Source: Chloracidobacterium sp.
Lineage (GTDB): Bacteria > Acidobacteriota > Blastocatellia > Pyrinomonadales > Pyrinomonadaceae
Length of the DNA: 64,000 nt
NCBI GenBank assembly: GCA_016720705.1
Contig: JADKKB010000005.1
Span: forward strand, 496,001 to 560,000
Direction of reading: 5' to 3'
Shown: positions 35,172 through 45,047 of the stretch, one piece after another
Layout of the letters: each line of letters starts with the position of its first letter
Position numbering within the stretch: position 1 is the stretch's first letter
The notes under the pieces: model-generated
Database searches by the model: none
Told to the model about the DNA's origin: nothing
Seen by the model: the letters and a program-made list of their open reading frames with translations, nothing else
Translations under genes and position numbers: made by a program

Positions 35172-36193
35172 CTATTGTTCACATCTACCAACCGTTTTAC
35201 AGATTCCGCTTTGCCGATCACGATCAGAAGGTCACCGTCATTGATCAGCGTGTCGCCGTTAGGGTGAAACGACAATTCGCCGTCCCTGTGCCTGATCGCG
35301 ACAACGATCAGGCTCAGTTCGCTAATTAGATTGGTGTCCCGCAGCATTTTGCCGGCATAGATCGAGGCTCCGTCGATCGCGATCTCCTCGAAGACGAGAT
35401 CGAGCGTTTCGGCTACGATCGAATCCATAAAATCGGCGATCGCAGGCTTTAGCAAAGCCCTGGCCATTGACTGGCTGCCGATGATCGTCGGAGCTACGAC
35501 GCGGTTGGCTCCGGCCCGGATCAGCGTCGGTTCCGCCTGTTCCTCGACTGCACGGGCAACAATGTGCAGATCGGGATTAAGGCCGCGGGCCGTCAGCACG
35601 ACATAGACATTGGCGGCGTCATCGGCCAAGCACGCCGCAAGTCCGCGGGCACGCTCAACGCCGGCGTCCAATAAATTTACTTCAGAAGTTGCGTCGCCGA
35701 TCAAAAAGCGGGAGCGATCAGTCTCAATGTCATCAAATTTTCGCTCGTCGCTCTCTATTATAACGAACGGCAGATTCTGCCGCTGTAGGTTGCTAATGAT
35801 CCGTCGCCCAACGCGTCCGGCACCGCAAACGATATAATGACCTTCTAATGTTTTCATTTCTTTGCGCTTTCGCCGCAGGCTATACGCCTCGATGATCTCC
35901 GACTGGATAACGGCCTGGGCCAGAGCCGTCAAGGCGTACAAAACGGTCCCGACGCCGAACAGCATAAGGACGATCGCGAAACCGCGGCCGTTAGGCGAGA
36001 TCGGCACGACGTCACCAAACCCGACGGTCGTCACAGTTTGGGCCGATATGTAAAAACTATCGAGCCAACTAAATTCCTCGAAAGATCTAAAACCGATCGC
36101 CCCGGCGACGATCATACATATCATCGCAAACGCCGCAAACAGTAGCCTTCGCGCCGCAATGGTCTTAAATGCCGAAGGAATTGGGATCGTCAT
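35168..36193 (-). CDS. Potassium channel with RCK (TrkA-N/TrkA-C) domains
   Basis: A 341-residue two-helix K+ channel. The selectivity filter TVGFGD lies between two membrane helices (residues about 18-100), followed by an RCK domain with NAD-binding motif GAGRVGRRI and a TrkA-C-like C-terminal domain (GDLLIVIGKAESVKRL). It would gate K+ flow in response to a ligand, likely nucleotide or divalent ions. I start at ATG 36193; an in-frame GTG at 36214 would add seven residues. The 3' end overlaps the epimerase gene by 4 bases. Confidence 0.92.
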   Translation of the reverse strand: MTIPIPSAFKTIAARRLLFAAFAMICMIVAGAIGFRSFEEFSWLDSFYISAQTVTTVGFGDVVPISPNGRGFAIVLMLFGVGTVLYALTALAQAVIQSEIIEAYSLRRKRKEMKTLEGHYIVCGAGRVGRRIISNLQRQNLPFVIIESDERKFDDIETDRSRFLIGDATSEVNLLDAGVERARGLAACLADDAANVYVVLTARGLNPDLHIVARAVEEQAEPTLIRAGANRVVAPTIIGSQSMARALLKPAIADFMDSIVAETLDLVFEEIAIDGASIYAGKMLRDTNLISELSLIVVAIRHRDGELSFHPNGDTLINDGDLLIVIGKAESVKRLVDVNNR

Positions 36194-36298
36194 CCGTAAT
36201 ATAAAGGTCGACACGGCGCCTGCAAAACCGATATGATTATTAAAGGCAGTCGCCTAAGTCGATAATCTCACTTATTTCATCGTATATCCAACGCCCGG

Positions 36299-39130
36299 AT
36301 GCAGGATAGTTCGCCGCAAAAAAGCACTCGATCGAAGAGGCCGCCGCCGTCTTGGGCACGTGCTCGCCGCAGGTCTGTTTACAAGGCGCCGCCGAAATCA
36401 CGATTTAGGCGGATCCTCAGATTGTTTTTCAATGGGTGGACGCTCTCTATCACCCTGATCGTACTATTAGTGTCGTTCCTGACGCTGACATATTTCTGGT
36501 TCGAATTTTCTGACCGGATCGATCAAAAGCTCCTAAGCGGGGACGTTTTCACTCAGTCCGCCGGCATTTACTCAGCTCCAAAGACACTCAGGATCGATGA
36601 GGCGTCGTCAGCGGAATTCTTGATCAATTACCTCAAATCCGCGGGTTACATTGAGCGAAGTGACCGGGCCGACAAGGCTCGCAGCCGTTACTGGCTCGAA
36701 AACGACATACTCAATATCGAACCGGGCAACACAGGCACGATCGACGGGCAAAAGGTATTTCCGGCGTTGGCCGTAAAGTTTAAGAAAGACGGGAAGTCGG
36801 TCGCGTCGATCGTTGAAAAAGATAACGGTGCGGAGCTTAAGGAGTCGAGACTCGAGCCAAAATTACTAAGTTCGATCGCAGCTGAGGGCGATGGCCGCCG
36901 CAAGAGCGTTAGCTTCAATGACCTTCCGCCGCATCTGATCAAGGCGATCACGGTTACTGAGGACCGTTCGTTTTTTGAGCATTACGGAGTCAATCTGCGG
37001 GGCATCGCCCGGGCACTCTGGCGCCGTTACGACCCGGACGAAAACTCAAGGCTTAATAACCAAGGCGGATCGTCGATCACGCAGCAATTAGTTAAGAATA
37101 TGCTGCTAACCAATGAGGTAACTCTCACGCGTAAGCTGACCGAGGCTTATATGTCGGTCATTCTCGAAACCCGTTTGTCGAAGCAGGAGATCTTTACACT
37201 TTACGCCAATCAGATCTATTTGGGTCAGCAGTCGGGTGTCTCGATCTACGGAGTCGGCGAGGCGGCGAATGCCTATTTCGGCAAGGATGTCACCCAGCTT
37301 TCGTTACCCGAAGCCGCTTTTATCGCGGGTATCATCCGCAGTCCAAACCGTTACAATCCGTATAAGAATCTAGCTAAGGTCACGGAACGCCGAAACCAGG
37401 TCCTCGAATCGATGTTGGAGGCGGGCGAGGTCTCGCAACAACAGTTTGCCGAATCGAAGCAAGCCGTCATCGAGCTCAGACAGATATCCAACACGAAAGA
37501 TCTGCAAGGAATGCCGTATTTTTCGCAGTACGCCATCGAAGAATTGCCAAAGATCGTTAGCGATCCTGAAGCATTGCAGCATCTACGCGTTTACACCTCG
37601 ATCGACCCTGATCTTCAGCGTGTTGCCTATGAAACGGTCAGCAAACGACTCGAAGCATTGGACAAGCGGTTCCCCAAAAAGCCAAAAGGCAGTCTAAATG
37701 CCGCTCTCGTTGCGATCCGGCCGAAAACAGGCGAGATCGTTGCGATGGTCGGAGGTCGCAATTACCTCGAAAATCAGTTTAACCGAGCCACCGATGCGAT
37801 GCGTCAGCCCGGTTCGGTCTTTAAGCCATTTGTATATGCCGCCGCCATCAATTCGGCATACGACTCGGGCTCGAGGATCTTTACGGCCGCAAGTATCTTC
37901 AAGGACGAGAAAAAGACATTTACCTTCAATCAGGATACATACTCACCCGGAAATTACGGCGATGTCTTTTCGAACAAGGAGACAACGCTTCGCGACGCTC
38001 TCGTCAAGAGCAAGAACGTCATCACCGTCGATCTGGCAATGCAGTTGAATATCGGAAAAGTAATGAATTTTGCGGCAAAGGCGGGTTTCCCAAAGGTTGA
38101 AAAAGCCTATCCATCGATGGCTCTTGGCACTGCCGAGGCGACGCCGTTGCAGGTCGCGACCGCGTACACGATGTTTGCAAATCTGGGCGACAGGGTTTTG
38201 CCTATGCCGATCAAGCAGATAACCGCCGGCGATGGCCGAACTATTTCGTTGCAATCACCTGACAAAAAGACCGTTGTGCGGCCCGATGTTGCCTATGTGA
38301 TGGACGACATAATGAAAGACGTCATAAATCGCGGTACCGCTGCCTCGGCCCAAGCTTGGGGTTTTCGCAATGTTGCCGGTAAAACGGCGTTTGCCGGCAA
38401 AACCGGCACATCACGCGACGGATGGTTTGCCGGATTTACGCCGGAGCTCGTCTGCGTCGTCTACGTTGGGTTTGATAACGGAGACGACCTAGGGATGAAG
38501 GGCTCAGATTCCGCAATGCCGATCTGGGCGGACTTTATGCAGCAATCTCTCAATATCCATCCCGAGTGGAATGGCGACTGGGCAATGCCCGGTGGTATCA
38601 AGCGGGCCGAGATCGATATACGCAACGGCACATTGATCCGCGAACTCGACGCCAATGATCCTGCCGTGGGAGGTAAAACGCCGACCCCGACACCCACACC
38701 CACACCAAAGCCGGCGGTGGACCCGAATGCCGAGATCTACGACGACCCATTGCCGCCGGAGCCGAAAGAGGTGTTCGTCACGGATGTTCCCGCAGAGTTT
38801 CGGCGAGTGGAACTATTTTTACTCGGTACCCTGCCAAATCGTAATATGGTGCAGACGGTGGATGAAAGTTTGCTGCCTGACTCCGAGCAACGCCCGACGC
38901 CGAGCCCAACACCGCTCTCTAGCACTTGGCAGGACGGAGCCGAGCCACCTACTGGTCCGGTCGAAAAGAATGAAAGCAAATCAGGATCACAGGGGCGGTC
39001 GAAAGGTACATTTACCGTATTGATCTGCCCGCTGACTGGTATGCGTGCAACCATCAATTGTCCGGTCAAAGAGACTCGCACATTTTCAGAAGAAACCCAG
39101 CCAAAAGAATTCTGTACATTTCACCGTTGA
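36299..39130 (+). CDS. Class A penicillin-binding protein (PBP1b-like)
   Basis: Bifunctional peptidoglycan polymerase, 943 residues. After a basic N-terminus and one membrane helix (about 48-70), a UB2H-like region covers about 85-200. The glycosyltransferase carries catalytic Glu221 in TEDRSFFEHYG and the GGSSITQQLVKN motif. The transpeptidase has Ser506 in GSVFK, the KSKN box and KTGTS at 701-705. The C-terminal 160 residues are a Pro/Thr-rich extension (PTPTPTPTPKP) ending in a Cys-containing CPLTGMRATINCPVKETRTF segment. The UB2H region suggests PBP1b rather than PBP1a type. The gene is monocistronic. Confidence 0.93.
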   Translation: MQDSSPQKSTRSKRPPPSWARARRRSVYKAPPKSRFRRILRLFFNGWTLSITLIVLLVSFLTLTYFWFEFSDRIDQKLLSGDVFTQSAGIYSAPKTLRIDEASSAEFLINYLKSAGYIERSDRADKARSRYWLENDILNIEPGNTGTIDGQKVFPALAVKFKKDGKSVASIVEKDNGAELKESRLEPKLLSSIAAEGDGRRKSVSFNDLPPHLIKAITVTEDRSFFEHYGVNLRGIARALWRRYDPDENSRLNNQGGSSITQQLVKNMLLTNEVTLTRKLTEAYMSVILETRLSKQEIFTLYANQIYLGQQSGVSIYGVGEAANAYFGKDVTQLSLPEAAFIAGIIRSPNRYNPYKNLAKVTERRNQVLESMLEAGEVSQQQFAESKQAVIELRQISNTKDLQGMPYFSQYAIEELPKIVSDPEALQHLRVYTSIDPDLQRVAYETVSKRLEALDKRFPKKPKGSLNAALVAIRPKTGEIVAMVGGRNYLENQFNRATDAMRQPGSVFKPFVYAAAINSAYDSGSRIFTAASIFKDEKKTFTFNQDTYSPGNYGDVFSNKETTLRDALVKSKNVITVDLAMQLNIGKVMNFAAKAGFPKVEKAYPSMALGTAEATPLQVATAYTMFANLGDRVLPMPIKQITAGDGRTISLQSPDKKTVVRPDVAYVMDDIMKDVINRGTAASAQAWGFRNVAGKTAFAGKTGTSRDGWFAGFTPELVCVVYVGFDNGDDLGMKGSDSAMPIWADFMQQSLNIHPEWNGDWAMPGGIKRAEIDIRNGTLIRELDANDPAVGGKTPTPTPTPTPKPAVDPNAEIYDDPLPPEPKEVFVTDVPAEFRRVELFLLGTLPNRNMVQTVDESLLPDSEQRPTPSPTPLSSTWQDGAEPPTGPVEKNESKSGSQGRSKGTFTVLICPLTGMRATINCPVKETRTFSEETQPKEFCTFHR

Positions 39131-39345
39131 TGACGCCAAATTCACGGTAAAGAAAAAAATAATAAATTAGTGCAAGAATGCCTCTCAAGGTCGTTCTAGA
39201 TGGCGCAGTGTTGAAAAGAGTTGGCTTGGATCGTACAAATTTTGAACGGTCGAAGCGGAAAGACGGCTCGGATCATTCTGACTGTGTGGATGTCAGCTTG
39301 CGGGCGGCAAGAGCCCGTTTCCGAATTACTTTAGAGGTAAATACA

Positions 39346-39633
39346 ATGAGAAGCACAATAATTTTAACGACGGCATTGGCCGTGAGCACCGCGATCCTGG
39401 GTGCCTGCAGTGGTACCGCGACCCCGACAACTCCGGTCAAACCGGAAACAAAACCGGTCGCAACCCCGATCGCTGTCCAACCGGCGTCGCCGGTGACTGC
39501 ACCGCCGGTATCGCCGACAGTAGCGCCGCCGGTCAAGCCCAACGATGCAAAGGATACCAAGACTACCGACGTCAAACCCGGTGCCGAGGTGAAAGAGATC
39601 AAGCCGGCGGATTCGGCAACGCCGAAAAAGTAG
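39346..39633 (+). CDS. Small proline-rich lipoprotein
   Basis: A 95-residue lipoprotein: a 20-residue signal with lipobox LGAC, then an almost wholly Pro/Thr/Val/Lys low-complexity chain (TPVKPETKPVATPIAVQP) ending in acidic KPGAEVKEIKPADSATPKK. There is no recognisable domain. The true start is the ATG at 39346, with TTAGAGG upstream; the open frame further upstream is not coding-like. A terminator follows 26 bases after the stop. Confidence 0.75.
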   Translation: MRSTIILTTALAVSTAILGACSGTATPTTPVKPETKPVATPIAVQPASPVTAPPVSPTVAPPVKPNDAKDTKTTDVKPGAEVKEIKPADSATPKK

Positions 39634-39660
39634 TCTGAAACGGCTATATTTTCGCATTAA

Positions 39661-39688
39661 AAGGGCAGGCTCGACCTGCTCTTTTTTT
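39661..39688 (+). terminator. Rho-independent terminator
   Basis: AAGGGCAGG at 39661-39669 pairs with CCTGCTCTT at 39675-39683 around a five-base loop, followed by a run of T. It closes the small proline-rich lipoprotein gene. Confidence 0.85.
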
Positions 39689-39743
39689 GTGTTCGTAGCA
39701 GCGGAAACTGTGGTACTCTCGTGGACTAAAGGGGAACGCTCAA

Positions 39744-40229
39744 ATGAATAAAAATATTGTCAATTTACTGCTGACCGCAACACTTGCCGTCGCTTCCGGT
39801 ATTGCCTGCTCAAATCTCGGAAATTCAAATAAGAGCGGAGATAGACCGTCCAACGGCACTAAATCCTCGCCTGACACGCAAACGACTTCGTCGGGCAAAC
39901 CTGCCAAACTCGATAGTTACGCGATCAAAGGCATCAAGTTTGCGTATTATAAGATCCCCTCAGGCCTCAAAAAAGAAGAGTTGATAGAGGTGGCGCAAAA
40001 AATTCATGATCAGGACTCCGACGCTCAACTTGTCCTGGTCGATGACGACACCGAACTCGCCGATTACATCAAGTACGCCAAGGCGATCAGCGGCATAGGC
40101 GAGATCGAAAAACCGATGCCCGTGGAGTGGGCGGACAAGCATATTATTGCCAACGTTCAGAAATATATGAGCGGTAAATTTGTTCTGTGTGAAGGATACG
40201 GCTCGTCGGAGATCGCGGACTTAAAGTAA
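39744..40229 (+). CDS. Hypothetical lipoprotein, 161 residues
   Basis: A lipoprotein with lipobox SGIAC at about residue 22, a Ser/Asn/Lys-rich linker to about 50, and a compact alpha/beta domain: YAIKGIKFAYYKIPSGLKKEELIEVAQKIHDQDSDAQLVLVDDDTELADYIKYAKA. The last part resembles small domains of unknown function in other outer-membrane lipoproteins. A GGGGAACG site precedes the ATG. I cannot name the family. Confidence 0.75.
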   Translation: MNKNIVNLLLTATLAVASGIACSNLGNSNKSGDRPSNGTKSSPDTQTTSSGKPAKLDSYAIKGIKFAYYKIPSGLKKEELIEVAQKIHDQDSDAQLVLVDDDTELADYIKYAKAISGIGEIEKPMPVEWADKHIIANVQKYMSGKFVLCEGYGSSEIADLK

Positions 40230-40366
40230 CGTCGAATAGTAACGTGATCGTCCGGGAGTTATCTGAAAGGTGAAAGTCAGAGTAACTTGACGACCACTTG
40301 ACCGCGGATGACAACCTTTCGCTGTCGAGCCAAATTGCATGGATCGCTACCCGTCTTAGAAAACGA

Positions 40367-43099
40367 TCATTTACGCATCTCGGCGATCATTTCGGCGATC
40401 GTCTGCTTGAGATGATCGGTAACGACAGCATACGCATCTTCGCCGGCCACGGCTTTCGCGGCGATCACTTCGCGGGCGATGATCGGCTTACCGACAGTTA
40501 TCTTGACCTTTGCCGGACGGATCCGCCAGGAATTGCGAGGCCATACCTTGTACATCCCATCTATTGCTATCGGGATGATCGGCAGATCGAGTTCGGTCGA
40601 TAGAATGGCGGCACCCTTCTTAAATCCGTGAAGTTGGCCATCGAAGGCTCGTTCGCCCTCGGGGTAGATATTTAGCACCTTACCGTGCTTGAGGCCGATC
40701 GCTCCGGCCTTCATCGCGCGCATAAGCTCGGTATCGGGATTGACCGGAACGACATTGAGCATCGTCGCGATATAGCGCATAAACGAGTTAGCAAAAAACT
40801 CGCTCGCCCCGACGTGAAAACTATTTCGGAACAATGAGTACGGATAATTTGAGCAGAGCACAAATGGATCCAAAAAGCTCTGATGATTGGGGCAGATGAG
40901 AAACGGACGGTCGAGTTTGCGGAGTTCGTCTACGCCCTTGACCTCGAGCAGCATAAATACTCTGCAGAAAAGGTTAAAGCACTTGTAAACGACAAACGCG
41001 AATGCCCCAAATATCGGCTGATCCTTGAGGACGACCTGCACCTCTGGGAGATCGTTGTCAGTATCATTTATGATCTTATTCCAGTTCAGATCGACCGAGA
41101 CGGCCTCCATCTCGGCACCGCCGTGTTTGTTAACGAGATCAATGACCTGACGGACCGTCAAAGCCCCCGCGGCTTCGTCACCCTCAAATTCGGTATTAAA
41201 TGCTTGCTCAAGGGCGGCAAATGCCTCGGCCCGGGCAAGGCTGTCAAGCCCCAGATCGATCTCGAGGTTCATCGACGGATGCACGACGTCGGCATCCTTT
41301 GAGTTTTGGCGAATGGCACTTACAACAGCCTGTGCGGTCGAAGTGTCGCAAAGTGCAGTATCCTCGGCCGAAAACTCCCACGCCTTTGCCTCCTTTGCAT
41401 CGGCGGAGATCACGCCGGACTCGATCTCTTGCTTGAGCAAAAATCGTTTGATCTTGCGTGTAGCGGTTCGCGGTAGCGGTTCGACGCGGATCACGTAGTC
41501 GCGGACGCGCTGATATTCGGGCAGGTCGCGGCCAAGCGAATCAAGTTCGTGCCGGATCGCTTCTTTCGAATTGGCGATCTTTGCTTGTTTGAGATAATCA
41601 AAATCGGGTACGACCACGGCCGCAAGCTTTTCCGCACCGGCACGCGCCTCGCTCTCGTCGGCGACGCCGATCACGGCGAGTTCCGCGACGAGCGGACATT
41701 TCAGGTAGTGAACCTCGAGATCCTCGGGATGCACGTTTTTGCCTGACGACAGGACAATGACGTCTTTACCACGTCCGACGATGTAAAGGTGACCGTCTTT
41801 GTCGAGTTTCCCGAGGTCGCCGGAACGAAACCAGCCATCTTCGGTAAATGCTTCGGCGTTCGCCTGCGGATTCTTATAGTATCCGGCAAAGACCATCGCT
41901 CCGCGGATCAAAACCTCGCCGACGCCGGTCGTATCCGGTTCGGCGATCTTGATCTCGATACCGTGCATCGGTTTTCCGACCGAACCGACGCGATTGTCGT
42001 CCTCATACGTGGCCGTCGCGGCACCGGAGGTCTCGGTCAGGCCGTAACCCTGCAGGATCGTAAACCCGAGCTTGTGAAAGTCCTTGGCGACGGCCTCGTC
42101 AAAGCGTGAGCCGGCAGAGATCGCGATCCGCAGATCACCGCCGAAAGACTCGTGCACCGCACCGAAAAACTTTCGGCCCAGATTGATGTTAAACGTGTCT
42201 CTGAGCCTGCCATTGGCGGCGAGCATCGCCCTGAAAAGCGTCTGGACCGTCTTTGGCTTAGCAGCGACGGCATCAAAGATCTTTTTGTGAAACAGATACC
42301 AAAGCCGCGGCACGGTCGTCAGTATCGTGGGCCTAAATGTCTTCATCGCCTCACTAAGTGCGGCGGGCGTAAGTTCCTTGAGATAGCCTACTTCGCAGCC
42401 ATAGGTCGTCGCGATCCACATATTTACGATCTGTAAATAAGCGTGAAACAACGGCAGCAATGAGAGGATCTTTTCCTTGTCCGAGAGTTGCAGGACGCGA
42501 TTGACACCCTCGAGTTCGGCGATGATATTGTCGTGCGACAGCGGGACGCCCTTCGGAGTGCCGGTCGTGCCGCTGGTGTACATCAGCAATGCAGTGTCGG
42601 ACCCTCTTGCCTTGGGTACCTCGGCTGCGTAACTCTCCGGATATTTGGTGGCAGTCCAGTCATCAAAGTGCTGAAATCCAGTCGCACTTTCCTTCATCTC
42701 CCACACTACGGTAGGGATCTGGCGTCCGAGCCTTTCGCCGATCTGCGTAAATCGCTCTATCTGGTCGGGCGAGATAAATGCAACCTTTGCCTCAGAATTT
42801 TCGAGAAAATTGGTGATCGTCTCGATCTCGCCGTGCGGATCCATCGGGACGATGACCGCGCCGTGATAGACCGAACCGAGATAGGCGACAGCCCATTTCG
42901 GGTGATTTTCGCCGATCAGGGCGACACGATCGCCGAATTGGACATTCTCTTGCCCGAGCCGATATGCGACGGAGCGCATCTGATCGAGCAGTTCACCGTA
43001 GGTGTAGGTTGCATCCTCGGAGCCGACGATGCGCATCGCGGTTTTTTCCGGACGTGCCTCAAATGACTCGATCAGGCGTTCGCAAAAGGATTTAGACAT
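40367..43099 (-). CDS. Acyl-activating enzyme, ACP and acyltransferase fusion (Aas-like)
   Basis: A 910-residue three-domain protein. Residues 1-550 are an AMP-dependent synthetase (YTSGTTGTPKGVPLSH, YGLTETSG, GWFRSGDLGKLDKDGHLYIVGR). A carrier domain follows at about 590-660 (LGLDSLARAE, the phosphopantetheine Ser in DSL). The C-terminal 200 residues are a PlsC-type acyltransferase with NHQSFLD and YPEGER. This could load a fatty acid onto its own carrier domain and transfer it to a lysophospholipid or lysophosphatidate. Bacterial Aas has the opposite domain order and no carrier domain. Confidence 0.9.
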   Translation of the reverse strand: MSKSFCERLIESFEARPEKTAMRIVGSEDATYTYGELLDQMRSVAYRLGQENVQFGDRVALIGENHPKWAVAYLGSVYHGAVIVPMDPHGEIETITNFLENSEAKVAFISPDQIERFTQIGERLGRQIPTVVWEMKESATGFQHFDDWTATKYPESYAAEVPKARGSDTALLMYTSGTTGTPKGVPLSHDNIIAELEGVNRVLQLSDKEKILSLLPLFHAYLQIVNMWIATTYGCEVGYLKELTPAALSEAMKTFRPTILTTVPRLWYLFHKKIFDAVAAKPKTVQTLFRAMLAANGRLRDTFNINLGRKFFGAVHESFGGDLRIAISAGSRFDEAVAKDFHKLGFTILQGYGLTETSGAATATYEDDNRVGSVGKPMHGIEIKIAEPDTTGVGEVLIRGAMVFAGYYKNPQANAEAFTEDGWFRSGDLGKLDKDGHLYIVGRGKDVIVLSSGKNVHPEDLEVHYLKCPLVAELAVIGVADESEARAGAEKLAAVVVPDFDYLKQAKIANSKEAIRHELDSLGRDLPEYQRVRDYVIRVEPLPRTATRKIKRFLLKQEIESGVISADAKEAKAWEFSAEDTALCDTSTAQAVVSAIRQNSKDADVVHPSMNLEIDLGLDSLARAEAFAALEQAFNTEFEGDEAAGALTVRQVIDLVNKHGGAEMEAVSVDLNWNKIINDTDNDLPEVQVVLKDQPIFGAFAFVVYKCFNLFCRVFMLLEVKGVDELRKLDRPFLICPNHQSFLDPFVLCSNYPYSLFRNSFHVGASEFFANSFMRYIATMLNVVPVNPDTELMRAMKAGAIGLKHGKVLNIYPEGERAFDGQLHGFKKGAAILSTELDLPIIPIAIDGMYKVWPRNSWRIRPAKVKITVGKPIIAREVIAAKAVAGEDAYAVVTDHLKQTIAEMIAEMRK

Positions 43100-43227
43100 A
43101 ATGAGCTTGCGTTTTCGAATATCTTAGTCTGCCATTAATTTGAGTGCAAGCCGTCCGCCGTCGATCCCGCAACGGGCCCGCGTTAACCATTGAATTGTAC
43201 ATTTCGGGCTTGGCCGGTCTTTATCCG

Positions 43228-43902
43228 TTAATATCTGAATTTAAGTGTCGTACCGATAATGTCGATCGTGCCCGGATTTGAGAAATTATCGCCTTGTCGT
43301 AGGTAATAGATATCGACTGACGAGTGTTTATTGAGCACCTTGTTAAATCCGACGGTGAATCTATTTTTAGAAAATCGTCGGGACACTGAATCGTATAACG
43401 GTTCTTCGGTGGCATATATCGTAAGTCCGGCAACAATACTTTTCGGCAACGCCTTTTCTATTGTGATCGACGGGCGAAACCGAAAAATATTAACGCCCGG
43501 CCTCACACGATATTCGATCATGCTGCGGTGCGACAGACCGAATCGCTTGACCGGAAACTTGTAGACACCTCGCAGCCAATAGCGATACTCGGTACGGAAC
43601 TTGCCGGCGGAATTGCGATATCGAATGAAGGTGACGGCGGGCGTGACGGCCAGTCGCGATGTCGCCTTGTACGTTATCCCGACGCCAAAGCGGCCTTCAT
43701 TCACGCGGGAAATATTTCGATCAAGGTGTAATGTGCCAGCCGTGTACAGAGCAAACCTTTTGTTGAGGCTCACGGTGAACTGTATGTCATCCCACGATTG
43801 GAGATCATCGGTGTCTGCCGGCGGAGCGGTCTGAGCAACCGTGACACTGCGAAACAGTATGAGCACCGCTGCCAAGCCGATCGTAAGTAAAGATTGTTTC
43901 AT
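43228..43902 (-). CDS. DUF2490 outer-membrane-like protein
   Basis: A 224-residue protein with a signal peptide (to about residue 24, VTVAQTA) and the sequence pattern of the DUF2490 family: QSWDDIQFTVSLNKRFALYTAGTLHLDRN at the start and alternating aromatic beta-strands throughout (RTEYRYWLRGVYKFP, SVDIYYLRQGDN), ending TTLKFRY. The terminal aromatic Tyr and strand pattern suggest an outer-membrane beta-barrel. Role unknown. It follows the lipid kinase by 64 bases on the same strand. Confidence 0.85.
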   Translation of the reverse strand: MKQSLLTIGLAAVLILFRSVTVAQTAPPADTDDLQSWDDIQFTVSLNKRFALYTAGTLHLDRNISRVNEGRFGVGITYKATSRLAVTPAVTFIRYRNSAGKFRTEYRYWLRGVYKFPVKRFGLSHRSMIEYRVRPGVNIFRFRPSITIEKALPKSIVAGLTIYATEEPLYDSVSRRFSKNRFTVGFNKVLNKHSSVDIYYLRQGDNFSNPGTIDIIGTTLKFRY

Positions 43903-43966
43903 ATTCCGTGCATTCCAAATGTGAAACGCTCACAAATAGCGGGCTGCACTTTCAATAGCAGCGAGA

Positions 43967-45034
43967 CTATTTATGTCCGCGTGGTACGCGGACGCGGATA
44001 GCGTTCGGGACGACCTCATAGACAGCAGGCAATTTGCCGGGAAGTTCGCCGTCGGTTTCGAGCCTGATCTCAGTATTATCATCAGCGGAGCGAACCGTGA
44101 CCTTACGGGCGAGCGTGTCGTGGACCTCGCTCAGATCGAGATGTGTGCCGCGGTAGAGCGTGTAGGCGTTGATGAGTATCTTGGCGGTACTGATATCGCC
44201 GATATTTATCACATCCAGAAATCCGTCATTGATCTTGGCCTCCGGAGCGATCATCATCCCGCCGCCGAAGTAGCGCGAGTTGGCGATGCAGAAGTTGATC
44301 GTCTGTAGGCTGCGTTCCTCGCCGCCGTCCAGGCTTACGCGGATCGTCAGCGGATCGAGATTCATTACTTCCTGCAGTGTCGATGCCGCAAAATTTGCCT
44401 GCCCTCGCAGAGCCTCGATCGGCAGCCAATCAAAGACCTTTGCCGATTTGACCCGCTGGATGATCGATGCCGCCAGCCCGATCGACGAAACATTGAGGAA
44501 AAATCGGCTGATGGTCTTGCCATCGAAATCCGAAAACGTGACCTTTCCGGCGTCGATCCATTTTGTGTCGCCGGTACGCAGGGCGGCGGCGGCCTCACGA
44601 TTTGAGTTGGGCAACCCGAGCGTTCGGCGAAAGTCACCGCCCGTGCCTGAGGGCATTACGCCGAGTTCGACGTCTTTGCCGGAGCGGAGGATGCCGTTGG
44701 CAACCTCATTGATGGTTCCGTCGCCGCCGCAGGCTATGATAAACGGGCGCCCGGCGATCGCCCCGCGTTCGGCAATGTCGATCGCATCGCGCTGGCATTT
44801 GGTAAAAGCAACGCTAAACGGCCCGAAATGCGCACGAATGTCCGCTGCGGTGCCCGACCAGTTTTGCTGCGTCGAACCGGCGGCGGATCTGGGGTTGACG
44901 ATCACGAGTGGAAGGGAAGCGTCGCCACTGGGTCTTAAGGTTTTTTTTGCCACGGCTTTAATTGAGCCTCTATTTTGATATTCTGCCGGTAAAAAAGAAA
45001 GCGCCACGGGCCGCTTTCTCTTAATTGACGACAT
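43967..45034 (-). CDS. Diacylglycerol/lipid kinase family protein
   Basis: A 355-residue lipid kinase of the DgkB/YegS family, phosphorylating diacylglycerol or a related lipid. Nucleotide-binding GGDGTINE lies at residues 103-110, preceded by VIVNPRSAAG and followed by GTGGDFRRTLGLP; the C-terminal domain has EIRLETDGELPGKLPA. About 40 extra residues precede the first motif. It is 13 bases downstream of the Xaa-Pro aminopeptidase, likely in the same operon. Confidence 0.9.
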   Translation of the reverse strand: MSSIKRKRPVALSFLPAEYQNRGSIKAVAKKTLRPSGDASLPLVIVNPRSAAGSTQQNWSGTAADIRAHFGPFSVAFTKCQRDAIDIAERGAIAGRPFIIACGGDGTINEVANGILRSGKDVELGVMPSGTGGDFRRTLGLPNSNREAAAALRTGDTKWIDAGKVTFSDFDGKTISRFFLNVSSIGLAASIIQRVKSAKVFDWLPIEALRGQANFAASTLQEVMNLDPLTIRVSLDGGEERSLQTINFCIANSRYFGGGMMIAPEAKINDGFLDVINIGDISTAKILINAYTLYRGTHLDLSEVHDTLARKVTVRSADDNTEIRLETDGELPGKLPAVYEVVPNAIRVRVPRGHK

Positions 45035-45047
45035 TTTATCCGGTCTC

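Noticed and set aside
38680..38715. Tandem repeat in the PBP gene
   Set aside because: Encodes the normal Pro/Thr linker of the C-terminal extension, in frame.
39178..39345. Upstream extension of the proline-rich lipoprotein
   Set aside because: The signal peptide begins at 39346 with its own ribosome binding site.
44280..44978. 232-residue plus-strand frame
   Set aside because: Antisense to the lipid kinase; no domain.
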